DNA from: Chionis minor
Lineage: Eukaryota > Chordata > Aves > Charadriiformes > Chionididae
DNA length: 64,000 bases
Reading direction: 5' to 3'
NCBI GenBank assembly: GCA_013398295.1
Contig: VZSF01008168.1
Span: forward strand, 1-64,000
Part shown: piece by piece, positions 28,901 through 43,900 of the stretch
Layout of the letters: each line of letters begins with the position of its first letter
Numbering within the stretch: position 1 is the first letter of the stretch
Notes under the pieces: generated by a model
Databases searched by the model: none
The model's input: the letters and a program-made list of their open reading frames with translations, nothing else
Told to the model about the DNA's origin: nothing
Made by a program: the position numbers and the translations under genes

Positions 28901-31900
28901 TCAAAAGAGCTGCCTTTTGGGTAGAAAGTGGTGCCAGCTGGATTTACTCTTCCATGTGTTCTTCAGATAGCATCTGCAGACCTATGATTAGCAATTAACT
29001 TTAAGAAAGCACAAACATATGAAGTTGAAGTGGTGTGTTTTTGTGGTATTCTTGCTACCATATTATAGACATGGTAACATGGGAAAAAAAATCAGGACTA
29101 ATTATTCAGAGAAAAGATTTACCAGAGAAGACATGATATTTTCTTCATATTTTGAAGCTATTGAGAGCTGTTACCTAATGTTAAAACTTAGGAATGGCAA
29201 AAGTTCTTTCAAAACATACTGTAAGGAAGTATTTCTAAGTAGTGTAGAATACAATAGCAGAGGGATGTACACCAGGCTGCTTAGGACTCTTTCCAGCCAG
29301 CTTTTTAACATATCTGAGGATGGAGACTCCACAACCTCTCAGAGCAACCCATTCAAATGTTTCACCACTCCCACAGTAAAAAAGTTTTTTCTTAAGTGGA
29401 TTTTTCTGGGTTTGAATTTATGCCCTTTGCCTCTTGTTCTGTCACTGGGCACCATTGAAAAGAGTCTGTCTCCACCTTCTTTAGTCCCACCTCCAGTCAT
29501 AGTTGCAGACATTGGTAAGTCACCCCCAAGCCTTCTCTTCTTCAAGCTGAATAGTCACAGCGCTCTCTGTCTGTCCTCGTATGACAGATGCTTCAGCTCC
29601 TTAATCACCTTCATGGCCTTTTGCTGGATTTGCTCCGCCATGTTCATGTCTCTCTGATACTGAGGAGCCCAGGACTGGGCACAACGTTCCAGGTGTGTCT
29701 CATCAGTGGTGAGTACAGGGGAAGGTCACCTCTGTCAGCCTGCCAGCAGCAGCCTGCCTTCCGCAGCCCAGGAGGTTGCTGGCCTTCTTTGCTGCAAGGG
29801 CCTGTGTGCTGCCCACCAGGATCCCCAGGTCATTCTCTGCTTTCCAGCTGGTTGGCCCCAGGGTACGATGGTACCTGGCTTACTCCTCCTCAGGTGCAGT
29901 GGGCATTTCTCTTTGTTGAACTTAAAGAGGTTCCTCCTGTCAGCCCATTTCTCCAGCTTTTCAAGATCCCTCTGAATGGCAGCACGATCATCTGGGGTGT
30001 CAACTGTTCCTCTCAGTTCTGTGTTGTCAGCAAACTTGCTGAGGATGTTCTCCATCCCACCAGCCAGGACATAAATGAAGACGTTAAACAGTATTGGATA
30101 CAGCATCAACCCCTAATGTAGTCCACTGGCAACAGCTGGACTTCATGACATTTGTCACAATCATTTTAGCCTTTCAGATCACTTCAGAGCCTGCTTAGCT
30201 AGACTGTATTTAATCAGTTTGTCTATTGCGACGTTATGGGAAACAATGTTGAAAGTCTTACCAAAGTCAAGATAAACACTATCCACTGCTCTTCTCTCAG
30301 CCTCCAACCCAGTCATCTCCCCATAGAAGGTGATCACATTGGTCAGGCATTACTTCCTTTTCAAAAACTCATGCTGGCTGTTCCCAACCACCTTCTTGTC
30401 CTTACAATGTTTGGAAATAGTCTCCAGGTTTAGTTGCTCCATTACCCTCCCAGGGATGGAGCTAAGGCTGATCAGCCAGTAGTTCCCTGGGTCCTCCTCC
30501 TTTTCATTCTGTAAGTTAGGAGAGAGATTTGCTTTCTTCTAGTCCTCAGGAACCTCCTCCAATTGCCATGACCTTTCCAAGACTGTAAGAGTGGCATTGC
30601 AATGACATCAGCCAGGCTCCCTCAGAACTCACAAGTGCATCTCATTATGGCCATAGACTTCTGTTTATTCAGTTTGTTTGAATGTTCCCTAACAAGAATT
30701 TTCTCTACTTCCTTCATCAAGACATTCCCACTTTTCTCTGTGATTCTACCTTCTCCATGCCTCTTTTTTCATGTTTGAGTTCAGGCAGGAGCTCCTTGTT
30801 CACCCAAGCAGTCATCCTGCCACCTTCACTTGATTTCCTGCTCACCAGGATGAACCGTTCTTGAGCTTCAGCTCCTCCACAGTTATTTTACAGACATTTA
30901 CAAGGTCCTTGTCTGAAAGAAGTTGCTGCTTAGATAACAACTTACAGAAATAATATCTATCAGAATTTGACTATTGCTGTAGTGGAAAGTAGTCCATTCA
31001 TTTACCAGTGTTGTGGTTTAAGCCTGGTAGGCAACTGAGTGCCACGCAGCTGCTCAGTCACTTCCCCCCAGCAGGATGGGGGAGAGAATCAGAAGGGTAA
31101 AAGTGAGAAAACTCATGGCTTGAGATACAGTTTAATATGTAAAGCAAAAGCTGCACGTGCATGCAAGGCAAAATAAGGAATTCCTTTACTACTTGCCATT
31201 GGCAGGCAGGTGTTTAGCTACTTCCACGAAAGCAGGGCTTCATCACGCATAACAGTTGCTTGGGAAGAAAAACCCCACAACTCTGAATGTCCCACCTTCC
31301 TCCTCCTTCCCCCAGCTTTCACTGCTGAGCACATCGTCATGTGGTGGGGGGATATCCCTTCGCTCAGCTGGCGTCGGCTGTCCCAGCTGTGCCCCTGCCC
31401 AACTTCTTGTGCACTCACACTGGCAGGACAGCACAAGAGGCAGAAAAGGAGTGCTATGTAAGCATTACAAGCTCCTATGAAGAAAATTAACTTTATCCTA
31501 TCCAAAACCAGGACACAACTCATGTGCAATTCTACCCTGTTAAATGAAAATATTATACTTACAGCCTGATTAGGCAGATTGTCAGTTTTAAGTTCTCTGT
31601 GATTGGAATACTGAATACAAACAGGCTGACAGCGGAGGTAAGGTCTAGCAGGAGTGTAGTAGTTCACCATAGAAATTGCATCTTCTTCAGAAGCCATTTC
31701 CAAAAGTGCCTGCAATCAATACATAGCAGTTTCTAGTGTTGTTTTGTTTACAGGAGAGAACAAAGCATTAAAGCACCATTTATTCCCAATTCCACTCTCA
31801 CTAGAAAAAGATCATGTGAAAGTACAGTGCTGATTTGCTTAGCATTAAAATGAATTTGTGTGTGCCTGTTTTTGGAATTATTTGATTTGCGGGTTTTCTT

Positions 31901-34900
31901 AAAAGGTTTTACATTGTAAGTACAATAAGTCATTAAGGAAGAGGTGGAATAAGTACAACACATGGAAAGAAATGCTGCTAAAAATACCACACTGCTAACT
32001 AATTTATTAGATTCCTGAATCCAAGCACTGTCACGTAGGTAGCAGATTTAAAAAGTAGGAACAGTACACTAAACATCTATCTGTGCATTATATTATCCCA
32101 GTTCAGTGCTCTAGACAATTTTTGAATGAATGTTTATTATTTTTAAGATTTCAGTGTTTATTCATGATGTGAACTACCCTGGTCAAATCTAAAAGGATTA
32201 AAAAAAACCCCTAAGCAATTTATTTCATGTTAAAAAAATTAACATGCACGTTAATTATTTAATCAGGCAGGTTATTTCAAGATATATGTCAACATCAATA
32301 GTGGCAACGTAGTTCTTTATCATCTATATATTCTTACATAAGGCAGACATAATGTTTAGCAATATTATTAACAAGTTACTAGATCATTATTTAATCCAAA
32401 AGTATATTAAACACTTAAAATAAATAACAAGACATCCTTTCACATTTGAAAACATGAAAATCTTGAGCTATCAATGAAATATTTAGGCACTGTTGCAATC
32501 ATTTCAGCCAAACGCATTACCAAAAGGGTCATAACATGGACCACATCTTCAGCCTTGCTCTTATAACTGAAATATTGAAAATGACATACCTGACTTCTCC
32601 CTTTTAGCATCAAGAGGTTAGTTACTTTGCCAAAAGGGAGACCTAATGAAATGACTTCTGCTTCAGTAACATCACTTGGAATGTCTCGAAGATGAAGGAC
32701 ACGTGAAGGGGAGCATGGTGATCTGTCTCCTTTAAATTTCTCTTCATTCTTGTTACCTAAAATATTTTAGGGATAGGGATGTACAAGCAAACAAGACAAA
32801 CATTGCACAGTATAGATACCAAAACCTAAAAGAGATAAACTGCTGTGTCAACACTAACATTGACTTACCTATGGTTCTTTGAATCCTAAGAAAGGACAGT
32901 TGATATATAACCAAAGAACTATTTAAGAAGACCCCTTCAGTGGTTCCAAATCTCCATTGCAAGAGGAGTGTGTGGCATGTTTGTTTTGCTTTGGCTTGGG
33001 TTTGTTTGTTATTTTCTTGTGCTTTGTTTTGGGGTTTTTTTCTGTTTTGTTTTTTTAAAGTCTTACACGCAGAGAGGCCAATAACTTCTTCCCAAATGCC
33101 CGTGTAACATATTTACAAAGTGTTAATTACACAGAAGATTGGTAATTAGTAATTGAGAGGTAATACATTCTTTTTTTAACTACTAACTTAACTTCCTGCC
33201 TTGTACGTTTCTTAATTAGATTCAGTTGCTGCTTCCAGTAATTTTTTAAATTTTATTTTATTAAAGAAAGCCTGCTGTTCTACGTGATTATAAGTTTTAA
33301 TAAGTCCTTGAAAAGGACAGACAGTAGTGAGGCATGAAACCCATACAGATCCTAAAGTCTTCCACTTTGGCAAACTGCCTTTTTTTTTTTTTTTTTACCA
33401 TATGCCTATTTGGATCCTTTAACAGGTGAGTGACCAATGGTTACATTTCAAGGAGATGACTCAAAGTTCTTGAGAGCACTTTTAAGCAGAACACAACATC
33501 TGGAACAGGCATATTGTTCTAGAAGCTATCACAATGGAGCAGTAACGTAAAGTAGTAAATATTAAATTCATAAGCCAAACTCCAGATGCCCTTCAGAGAT
33601 TCTCCTAAAGCAAGTTATAGAGCGTCAAGAAACAAAATTGATGAAAAAAAAATCCTAAACTGAGAGGAGAGCATATTTGATGGAAATTGTATTGAAGTCT
33701 AACTGCATACCACTTAAGTTGAAGAAAGAAACAGCTTTTTTTTTTTTTTTACTTAATTGTCACAAACAGCTTCACTCCAGCAAGTGAGATAGCCTTAACA
33801 TCTCATGTGTTGCATTTAGCTTTCCAAGGAGAATCACAAAAGATTAGTAAAAAATATCTGTATAAGCTTAGTAAGTCATTTCAGATTTTCCTGTAGGTTT
33901 TGAGGCTGAGAAGTGGTTCACACAAGTCATTTTGTATAAGGATCATTACAGAGTAGTTTGTTGTGGGTTTGTCTTTTTTTTACTAGTGGAAGTCTGTAAA
34001 ACTCCAAGTTAAAAGATCTAAGTCCTAACCGTGGTACAGTCATAAGCCAAGTTAACCAATTCCCCCACCTGTGAAACAGAAAAGTCTGTTATGCATTGAT
34101 TTTTCCATCAAGAAATTTTAAATGGCATCACGTGCTCTGCGTGCATTCTGAAAAATCTGAACACGTGGCACACTTACTGGGGATGAGACTTTAAGACAAA
34201 CAGAAACATATTAAATGCACACCAGTACCAAGCCACGACTGGATACATGACGATTAAATTCTGTTAGGTTCAAAATGGACAAGATGTCCCTGACTTTACT
34301 AAGTTAAGGACTGCTTGACTAATGAAAGCAAGAAATGAAACCTAAAAGGAATTTTGTGCTTAGTTTAAGATGAGAGACTCTCAAAGAAGCAATACCTCCT
34401 GCGTTCTGACTCATTATCCAAGGTGATGAGACAGAGCTAAGTGGCAAGCACAGCATTTTCCTTCTGCATTGAGTGTTACAGGAGTTTGCAGGTCATGCAT
34501 TCAGCCAAAAAGGACAGTGCTTACCAGAACAGTTTCAGCCTGTGTACATACAGCGTACATCCTCTATTTTCCTATCTACCCATGAGCAAGCATACATTAG
34601 CTTCAGTTGATCTGACTTCTGAACAGTGACCAACACCTGACCTAAAAATGCTATTGAAGTGCTTCTTTTCCTGTTGTAACTACATTAAGTTCTGTGGAAC
34701 TTTCGCTAAGTCACTAGATCAGCACTAAAAGCTAGCACTCATTCCATCCCAAGTATAAAGACCTTGGCATTTTATAAACCATGCTTCTTGCTGCTTCTTT
34801 CTTTCTTCACCTCTTCCAAATTTTACACTCAGTTGTGTGAAAGCAAAATATGCTTTCAGACAGACAAAGATCAGAGAAGTCTTATGAACAAAGTGAAATT

Positions 34901-37900
34901 TAGGGCCTCATGGTACAAAATAAAGTTCATTACAATCATGAATCATGACTGGTACAAATTATACAAAATAGATTTTTTTTCCCATTTCAACTAGTCAGTT
35001 TTGGAGCTCCTCAGTACTGTTATTGAACTAGACAGACTCGAGTGCCTCTGCTGCTGGAGTTACAGTTCAGGCTTGGTAAAGCTGCTAACGGTGACCATAA
35101 AGAATAATGTAAAAATATATTTACAGAGAAAACACAACACTGTCGTAGAAGAACTGTAACAAATTTTTTTTTTTATGCATACCTGTATCTGGAGCAGAAT
35201 CGTTCATGGTAAAAGTCCCGTTACTGACACCAGAAGAAAGACGCTCGTCAGGTCCACGCTAAAAAAATAAAAGACAAGATTACTAGTAAAAGCTGTTACA
35301 GAGAAAGAGCTTGATATAAAAGCACAAGAGCTCCTGTAATTTATTGTTTCCAAGAACATTCCTTTTCTATACACATTATCCGCTACTGCTGTGAACTTAT
35401 TTTTCCAGAAAAAAAAAAAAAAAAGGCCAACCACACAACTTTTGTTCTGTCTCAAGATGTTAGCAAGTTCAGCTGTGTTACACTTCTTACTTCTCTTATA
35501 ATTTATCCTACTACAGTTTATGTTTTAAAAGATCAAGAATAACTTTTTTTAATGAAAAGAAATAAGCAGGTTGCAGGCTCTGCGTCTGCAATACAACATT
35601 GCTTCCAGAGACGAGTAAACACACAGGTAAGGTCAGCATTTCTGACTGGACACAGCAGACCTTGAGCAAAAACTCAGGGCATATTTAAATGTACCTACAG
35701 CTCTTTTTTTAAAAGTAATTCCTGTCCTAAGAATTTGGTGGTAGATCATATGTGTTTAGAAAAAAAAGACTGAAAATCAAAGTGTTACTTTAAGAATACT
35801 GACAATTTGAAGCTCTAATTACTAACAGAAAAGTTTGAGCACTACAGGTTCTTTTAAAAAAAAAAAAAAACAAAACCAACCAGTATCCAGCTGCCAGTTA
35901 AGTCTGTTCACTCTTTTAAGACTGCTCTACTATGCCACCCAAGCATCAGGTTCAAAATGTCAGCAAGAAACAAGGTGCAACACCACCTCTGAAAGGCAGG
36001 AAAGGTTCCCAAAACTTTCAACACAGTGTCCATAAAAGCGTTTTCATGAAAAAATCGAGACCAAGGGAGTGGTTCTACAAGACGGAATACGCTGATCCAT
36101 TCCTCATCGCTTTCATTGTCCTTGCCCCAGTATTCCCACCTGCCCACAGTCATCAGCTGTTTATCTTACAGCAGCTCTGGTGCCCAAGACGTTCTCCATG
36201 AGATGACTCAATCCTCCAACCCGCCAGCACTCCATCCTGAGTTAGGTTAGTTACTCAGCTGAAAGAGGGGTTGAAAAGTGCCGGCATCCAGTGTGAAGAA
36301 AAGGGGTAGGGATACTTGAAGAGGAGATGGAATTAAGAAAGCACCCTTTTGGCAGCAGCACACCATCACGTTGGCTTATACTGGCTGCAGAAGTACTGCT
36401 CATATAAAGGACTGGTTTATAAGCTGTCTCTGCTTAGAGGAGCAGTTTGGTTCTTTTCATCCTTGGAATTAACCATGGGTTCCTGCTGCTTCCCTAGTGT
36501 TAGGATAGCCATTCACAACAGAAGGCTTTGGCTAGGTTAGGATGCTGAAAAACCGTTTCAGCAAAATTTAGCTGCTTGTGAAGTGGCACAGGGGTTAATG
36601 TGGGATGGAGGAAAACATGACTGTGTTCATTCCTCTGTGGAGGCAGTACAGACTTATTATTGTTAACCATGAAACTGCATCTTAACAGCATACTTAAATG
36701 CAACATCTAATTGTGGCAAACACTCTGAGAAATCACTTTTACATTAAAAGAAATAAAAAAAGAGAAAACATATTTTAAAGAAATTCCAATTCTAATTGTT
36801 TTCAGTCACCACCAATTAAATCCATTTGCAATAAAATATAGCCTACTGTAAAGAGCAGCCTATTCAGCTGAGCAATAGAGTAGACCATACATCACAACTC
36901 AAGTTATGCCTCTTTGGACGGTCACATTTTAAACAAATCCGGTTAAAGTTTGACAATGAAATAGTTACTAGATGTCTGATAGGTATCACATTCTATTTGG
37001 ATGGCTACTGCAATGTAATTAACATCCAAAACCAGTATTATTTTTTAATTATTAGAAGTACGTTGAATATGCCAGCATTCAGGTACTGAACATCTAAAGT
37101 GCATTTTCTTATTGTAAAATGCATATCCTGATAATTAAACAAAAGCAGCAATATGTGCAGCTAATAAGTGGTAGTAAGTATTAAGGATGGTGTTTTATTA
37201 AGCCAACCCTTCCTTTTATTTACAGGAGGGCAGAAAAAACCCCCACTACTGCTGTAACTCCAGTTGAGGGGGCTTTTGGCTTGATTTTTAACTTAGCATT
37301 TATTCATCAGAATAAATATCTACATTTTTCAAGAAGGCTGTGAAAAAACTTGGTGTTTTAGCACAGGCTCTGGCAGCAGGTGTGTTTTTTGAGAAACCTG
37401 TAGCTTTTTTGTGGTTTTACTTTCAACCTTAGCCCCAAATACCTCTATTATTATTTTGACAGATAAGTTAATTTCAAGGACTTACCATGTATTCTCACAT
37501 TTTCGTATTTAATTTTCTATGCACTGATACAAAAAACCAATAGAATTTTTTCAGGAAGAAAGTAATTTTCTGTCCTCTTCCATTTTCAAAAGCTTAGTTG
37601 ATTGAACTCAGAATTCAAATAAGCATATTAGTGCAGAAACCAGAACCTAATATTTTGACAGGCTACATGCTTACAGTTTATGCAGAAGTTAGGAAAATGT
37701 GTAATGGCAAGATTTTTACGAATTAGTATAAGTTGTCTAGCTACTAGTCTACAAATGAGAAAAATAAGTAAATTATGCACTGTTAGCTATACATATTTCA
37801 TAGAATTTATAACTTACAACAAAAATGATCGCCAAGACCAGAACTTACTATCACAGATAATACAAAAACTATAAATCAACCATAATCTGAAAGTCCATCT

Positions 37901-40900
37901 TTCTCAGAACAAATTCTAGCATATTCCAAAAGAAAGTGTGTATAACCTTCTCAAGAAGTATTCATCCTTTCTAGGCTGCCCCATCACTACAGTTTTATCC
38001 AGTAATAACATTGCTTGTGGGATTGTGCTGTAAACCAATGAAGCAATTCCACATTAAAAAGACGCACACACAGAGGAACACAACTCAGATGACTGCAGTG
38101 ATCTGCATTACAACTCTGTAGAACTGCCCTGTATCCATACAACTGAAGCTGTATCTCTCTGCAGCACAAGATTAACTGCTCCGGGGTGGGGGGCTAAACC
38201 CACTTCAGCAGGGAAAAAACGCTACCACAAAATTACAACCTTCAGTCATGACCCGTGGTGGTACCTACACTGAGAGATCATTCAATCAGCACTGCCTAAG
38301 ACACCTCCCTAGATTTCGCCTTCCTGCTGACAACCATTAACCTGAAAATACAGCACCCAAAACACAATGAAAGCTCTTTTAAACCCCAAGCTTACCACCT
38401 AGTCACCTGTTTTATTTGGTCTAAGAAAAGATTAGCAAGGCTTTGAGCCTCTTACAATACAGGGAACCATCATCATTAGAAATGTATAACTGTCTTCATA
38501 TCTTTAATTTGATCCAAGGATGATTTTTAAATAAATGTACTTTTAACTGTGTTCGTGTTGAAAAAACAAACAAACAAAGAAACACTAAATCAAGACATCA
38601 TAGAATAACTGGCCTGCCACAGCCACGCTAAGTCTACAGCCCTTATTACAAAACTCAGTTTCTTACAACCACAAGATTTTGATTATACTTTTGTTATTTG
38701 AATGCTCCATGGAAATGCTATTCCAATATATAGCTTTTGATACTGATGCTAAGTAACATACCTACTTATACAATGACAGCATATTTATTCATTTTAACAT
38801 GCCCCCCTGGAAGGATGTGGTATAAAGAGAACTGCTAGGAACTCCACTGTTCTTGCAGGTGGATGACCAAGCTATTTCTGAAGTACAAGAGTACTAAAAA
38901 GATGCTTTTCAGCATCTCATCATTCATCCAGCAGTGTAACTGATAGGTCTTCTCAGTCATTGATTGAAAGCAAACACAAACCCAATACGAAAATGTTCTA
39001 GAAAAATGCAAAGACAAATTGACACTATGACAGCTCTCCTGCAAGTTGAAGTACAATGTACGTATGTTGGGGATATTCTGGATTAGTAAAGGAGATGACA
39101 GTTACTTCATCAGTGTCTTCCCACACCTACTCATACAGAATCCACAAGGAAATGACAGAAGTTCATGAAGCCCATCTGTTCAATGTCATTCTTCCCCAGA
39201 TAGAGCTGAAAGAGATATTTTTTAAATAGTTTGAAACATGAAGCACTTCCTGTGGTGACAAAGATCCACTGCAGACTGCTCTGCTAAAAGGGCTGGCAAG
39301 GCTTTCACTGCTGGAAAAGTCTACACCAGAAGCTGGTGTAGCCTAGGTAGGGCGTTACAAAATTCTTACCGAATCCTTCTACAGAGGCTAGAGTGTTCTA
39401 CCGTAGCCCTAGTTTCTCTATATATACAGGTTTTTGGCTGGCTGCTTCTCAGTTATTCACTGTTTAAGTCCAGCTCGGACAGAGTCAGAGCAGCCAAATC
39501 CTGCTGACAAAGCCACCCTGACATCCTTCCTCGCCCGCAGTTTATGGACACTTGACAAGCACTTCTTTTGGCAGGGATGCCGCCACCACCGCTTCAGGTG
39601 TCACAGCGCAACTCTCTGGGACGAGACAGTTACTCAACCTCATCGAGCCGCTTGTGCCAGTCCTCTGCGAGGCCTTGCCAGCGAAGGCGGAGGGGCAGGC
39701 AAGACAAGGAAGCACGGCTGCGTGGCCTCTCGCTGATAAGGACCTCTTCCACGGTTCTGCTGGAGCGTCAGACAGCCCGCACCCATTGCCGGGCGAACAT
39801 TCCTTCTTTCAGACCTATGGGAAACGTAGCGAACTTCAACATAAGGGCGGCTACCAGCCCAGGGCTGGAACACCCTGCTCTGTTTCCTTACTCATCCCAT
39901 CATTCCAAACACCTTAATGATCTCCTAACACGTTGAGACTGCTTTTTCTTAAACCGTAAGACTTTCCACCTCTCCTATTTCACAACAACATTTTTGCATT
40001 CGTTTGGGATTAAGTGGTGATAGGTAAGGTAAGAACAATAGAGCGCCCTACCGCTAGTTCAAGTTTGTTCTTTCCTATGGAGTAGGAATTAGAAGCCAGT
40101 TGCTTGGAAAGCATAATTTGATTTTGCACATTTCTTTAAAAACAAGTAAAATTTACAGTGACAAGTAAACAGTCCAGTAGAGGGCTGTGACAAAGTGTAG
40201 CACCCGGTGATAGGTTAATGAAACAAGTGATTCTTCTGTATCTACCATGTCCAATCTCCCTGACTAAATAAGGCATTTACACAACTTCAGACTACAGCAA
40301 CAGATGCCTTTCCTGAAACTACTTAAGCTGTTCTACGATTTTTAAATTTCTGATAGTAGTATATGTTCATGATTCTGCAATTCAAGTATAAAAAAAGCCA
40401 CGCTCACAGCAAAGAGACATAGCAAACATCTGAAAGTCAACAGCTCTAGGTTTCTGAAGTCTTTGTGAGTCACATATAATTAGAAACAGCAGGGTGAGTC
40501 TAGCACTTTAAAATATTTCTTTAGAACATATCCATTTGTTAAAACTACAGCAGGTATACAATTCAGCATTACTTCCAGAATCAATGAATCTTATAAACAA
40601 CCTTTTAATTTTAAATATGCTGTATGTAAACAAATGCACTTTTTTCCCCCCTCAATTTTCAACTGTATTATTTTCCTCCTCTCTTCCTTGCTAGTCACAA
40701 ATTCTTCAGTACAGTTCAATTAATTACAAATGGGATAATCTCAGAGAAACTTATATTTCATCAGAAATATGTATTGTTTGTTTTCCTCGATACAGCTAGT
40801 CACTCTTCTAGGCTTGTATTTCTAAGTCAACACGGGAAGAATATCATCATAGCTTTTTACTATGAGATGGCTAGAACAACAAAAAAGGGTGCCCAATTTT

Positions 40901-43900
40901 AAGGGAAAATAATTATTTCAAAAGCCCTTTTCTCCTTGCATATGAATTAAAGTTTTGTAAATTTTTATACAAGATTCTATATGGCAAGAAACGAATTTCT
41001 GTTCCAAATAGGGCACACTTTGAAGCATGGCAATTTGAAGCTATACTAGTGAAAAATTATTAAGTGTAAATGAACTGTTCTAATGCATACCTCATTAATC
41101 TGATTAGGAAAAAAAAATAAAATCTAAGGTTCATGAAAACACTGAAAGCTTCTGTCATCTTCTACTTCTGCAGTAAGCACTCTAAATACCCCTTATATTC
41201 CTTTATTCTTTCTTCCGCAAACCATGTTTGCAACAGACATGCAACTCCTGCTTCCAAAATAAGAATTTCATGTGAAGTACAATGCCACTGATGCCAAAAT
41301 AAAAAGATTTCAAAGACAGTGGAGGTAAACGAAGGGAAATTTCAAGTCATGTATTTGTATTAAAAATAAACTGACTTTACACAGAAAAAGCTGCCTTTTC
41401 AGTAAGCTGAAACAGAAGAAAATTATAGGCAGTGATCACAAGCAAGCAAGTCTCCTTTCCTCCACTACAAAGACCCCTCTCCAAACACGATAGCTCAACA
41501 GAAAAATGTTGTTTTAGCATAGACAGTTGCTCTTCTGCGGGCTTGAATGCTCAGTGGCTCTGTTAGCAAGTACTGAAGTGCCCTGCTACACAGGTAACAA
41601 GATACAGTACGCTTTCAAAGAGTCATGCAACAGTAATTAAAAAGTGACAAGGAAAAGAACTAATCAAGTTTTAAGCTTATTGATTTCATTAATGAAAAGA
41701 TACAGGGTTCTTTTTAGAAAAACAAATAATTAGTAAAACTGCAGCAGGATATACTGCCACACAAACTAAATCATCTTTCCTAATTGTGATAGAACATTTT
41801 CTTAAATATGAAGTTCCTATGACAAAAAAGCAACTTGAATAAACAGTTCCCAATGGCAGATGCCATACTGAAGCTGGAAATACAACACAGGCTCCAAAAT
41901 AGCCCAAAATATACTACATTATGCATTTGGTAAGAATTTCAAATCCCGCAGTTTCAAGAACTGCATACAAAATAGTTTTAGAAACTGTCAAGTCATCACA
42001 TCTTAACTTTCGCAATGTAGATAATGAAACAGTAGAATCATGGAATCATTTCACCATTTTTCCATAAAGCAGCTGGAAAAAAATGGTTAATAATAAAATT
42101 GACTACACAAACACATTTGTCCTATTGTTTTCTTTTAAACAGCTATTTCTATTTTTACCACTACAGATCGCTTTTTAAGACTGTTGCAGCAGTTTAGAAT
42201 GAAGAAATCCAAATCAAAAATACGTATTTTTTTAAAACCATGTAAATGCTAGCTGCATTGGCTCAAATCACATCCAGGAGCTATGTGGACTACAAAGAGT
42301 TTATCTCCAGTTTATACATGTTTGTTTTTCAGGTCAGCAGGAGGAATATGTAAAAGGAGATAAGCTTTACCAAGCTAGGGAGTTCATGCTCCACTGGGGA
42401 GATGGCAGAGGACAGAGGGGAAGGAGGCAGTGAGAAGTTCATGAGACTAGAGGTTAGCAGCACTTTTCCCCCAGCTTCTCACCATACCAACTAGCACAGA
42501 CACACAATATGCTTACTGCATGTTATACACCTAGACCATTTACCTTTAACCTTTACCATCTGCTTTTATTATTACCTAGTCACGTATAGGCGTAAATATT
42601 AGGCGTCACATATATTTTGTTGGAAAATAATTTTAAGTGAATCAACCAATTCTACTGTATGTCCAAGGTCACATCTTATTAATACAAGAATCACAAATTG
42701 CATCCCATGTGCTTTAATCAACAATCCCATCCATTCAAAAAGTCAGAGAAACCACAAGCTGTAGTGACAAACTGCTAAGTTAAAATAATTTGAAACTAGG
42801 AAGACATCTTAAAAATGCAAGGATGCAAAGAATAATCCAACTGTTCTTACACATTTCCAGGTTATCCGTAACGGCAAACATCCACAACAGCAACTTCTGC
42901 ATCCATAGCGATCTGGCAAAGCAGGTCACAGTCTCCCCATTTTAAATATTTGCTTGCCACAGCTTAATAGATGCTCTAAAAATACAAAACACACCCACTA
43001 CATGAAAGTACAATTCTAGCACAAAACCAACTCCGTGTCTTCGGGATGCAACACGTGAGGTATAAAACATCAGACTTTGACTAAAAATGAATTAAGAAGC
43101 ATCAAACTCACAACAACAAGTACTCTAATTTTATACTTAGGGAGTGGCAAAAAACCAGAGCTCTGCTCTGACAATTAAAGCCCTGAAGTAATATTTTAAG
43201 CACTTTCAACTCTTTCCACGTAATCAGTTTCATTAGCGCCACTTAATACTCATGTTTACTCCTCACTATAGTAGCAGAAACCAGAAACTCTGATACTTGT
43301 TATTTAAAGAATTCAGGTTATATTTAACTGAACATTTTTTCTACTATTAGTGGTAACTCACCAACTACAATAACAGAAAAAGTGAAAACGTAAAGTCTGA
43401 AAGGACCTCAGCCCCATGCCCTAAATTCCTTCTCCGTTTTCCACACATTCTAAGAATTCTATTCTTCCCTTCTCTCTAAAATAAAAGGGCAACTAAATAT
43501 ATGCCAGGTATAAATACCACGAGTTTTCATTAAGCAAAAAGGTCAGGAAGAAGGCCGGAGTAATTTTGTCTGCTTGACTCACCACAAGTCTTTGTCTAGG
43601 AATACGCAAGGGCCCTCTAACAAAATGTATTTGTTAAATTGAGAGCTACTCAGTCATTATTTGAGTTAAGTAGGAATTTTATATACATATATATATATAC
43701 ACACATACATAACTATAATACCGTGTGTTTTTTCTCTTTTCTAGAGACACATTGTCTTCACCAATAAAGGCATACAATTTGGCTACTTGTTAAAATATTT
43801 TCCTAAGGTGAATTGCTGCTTTCAGTTTTTAGGATGGAGAGTGGGAGAAGGCACATTAGTAGTCTGACTCACTCAATTACAAAATCTAATCTTTAAAAGA

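Larger units (their letters stand above)
27226..31562 (-). other. PTBP3 intron 5 with CR1 and solo LTR cluster
   Basis: 4.3-kb intron. The part nearest exon 5 is almost entirely transposon: LTR 31009-31517, then CR1 about 29240-30930. The stretch 27226-29239 is AT-rich without recognised features. Confidence 0.85.

Noticed and set aside
29019..29657. 212-codon open frame on the plus strand
   Set aside because: It runs into the antisense of the CR1 fragment and shows no protein similarity; the CR1 reading on the other strand explains the sequence.
39434..39936. Overlapping open frames of 100-122 codons on both strands
   Set aside because: They follow from the high GC content of the CpG-rich segment; no domain, and no frame is favoured.
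42030..42062. Possible CR1 scrap (GAATCATGGAATCATTTCACC)-like segment
   Set aside because: Too short and too diverged to separate from chance in AT-rich sequence.
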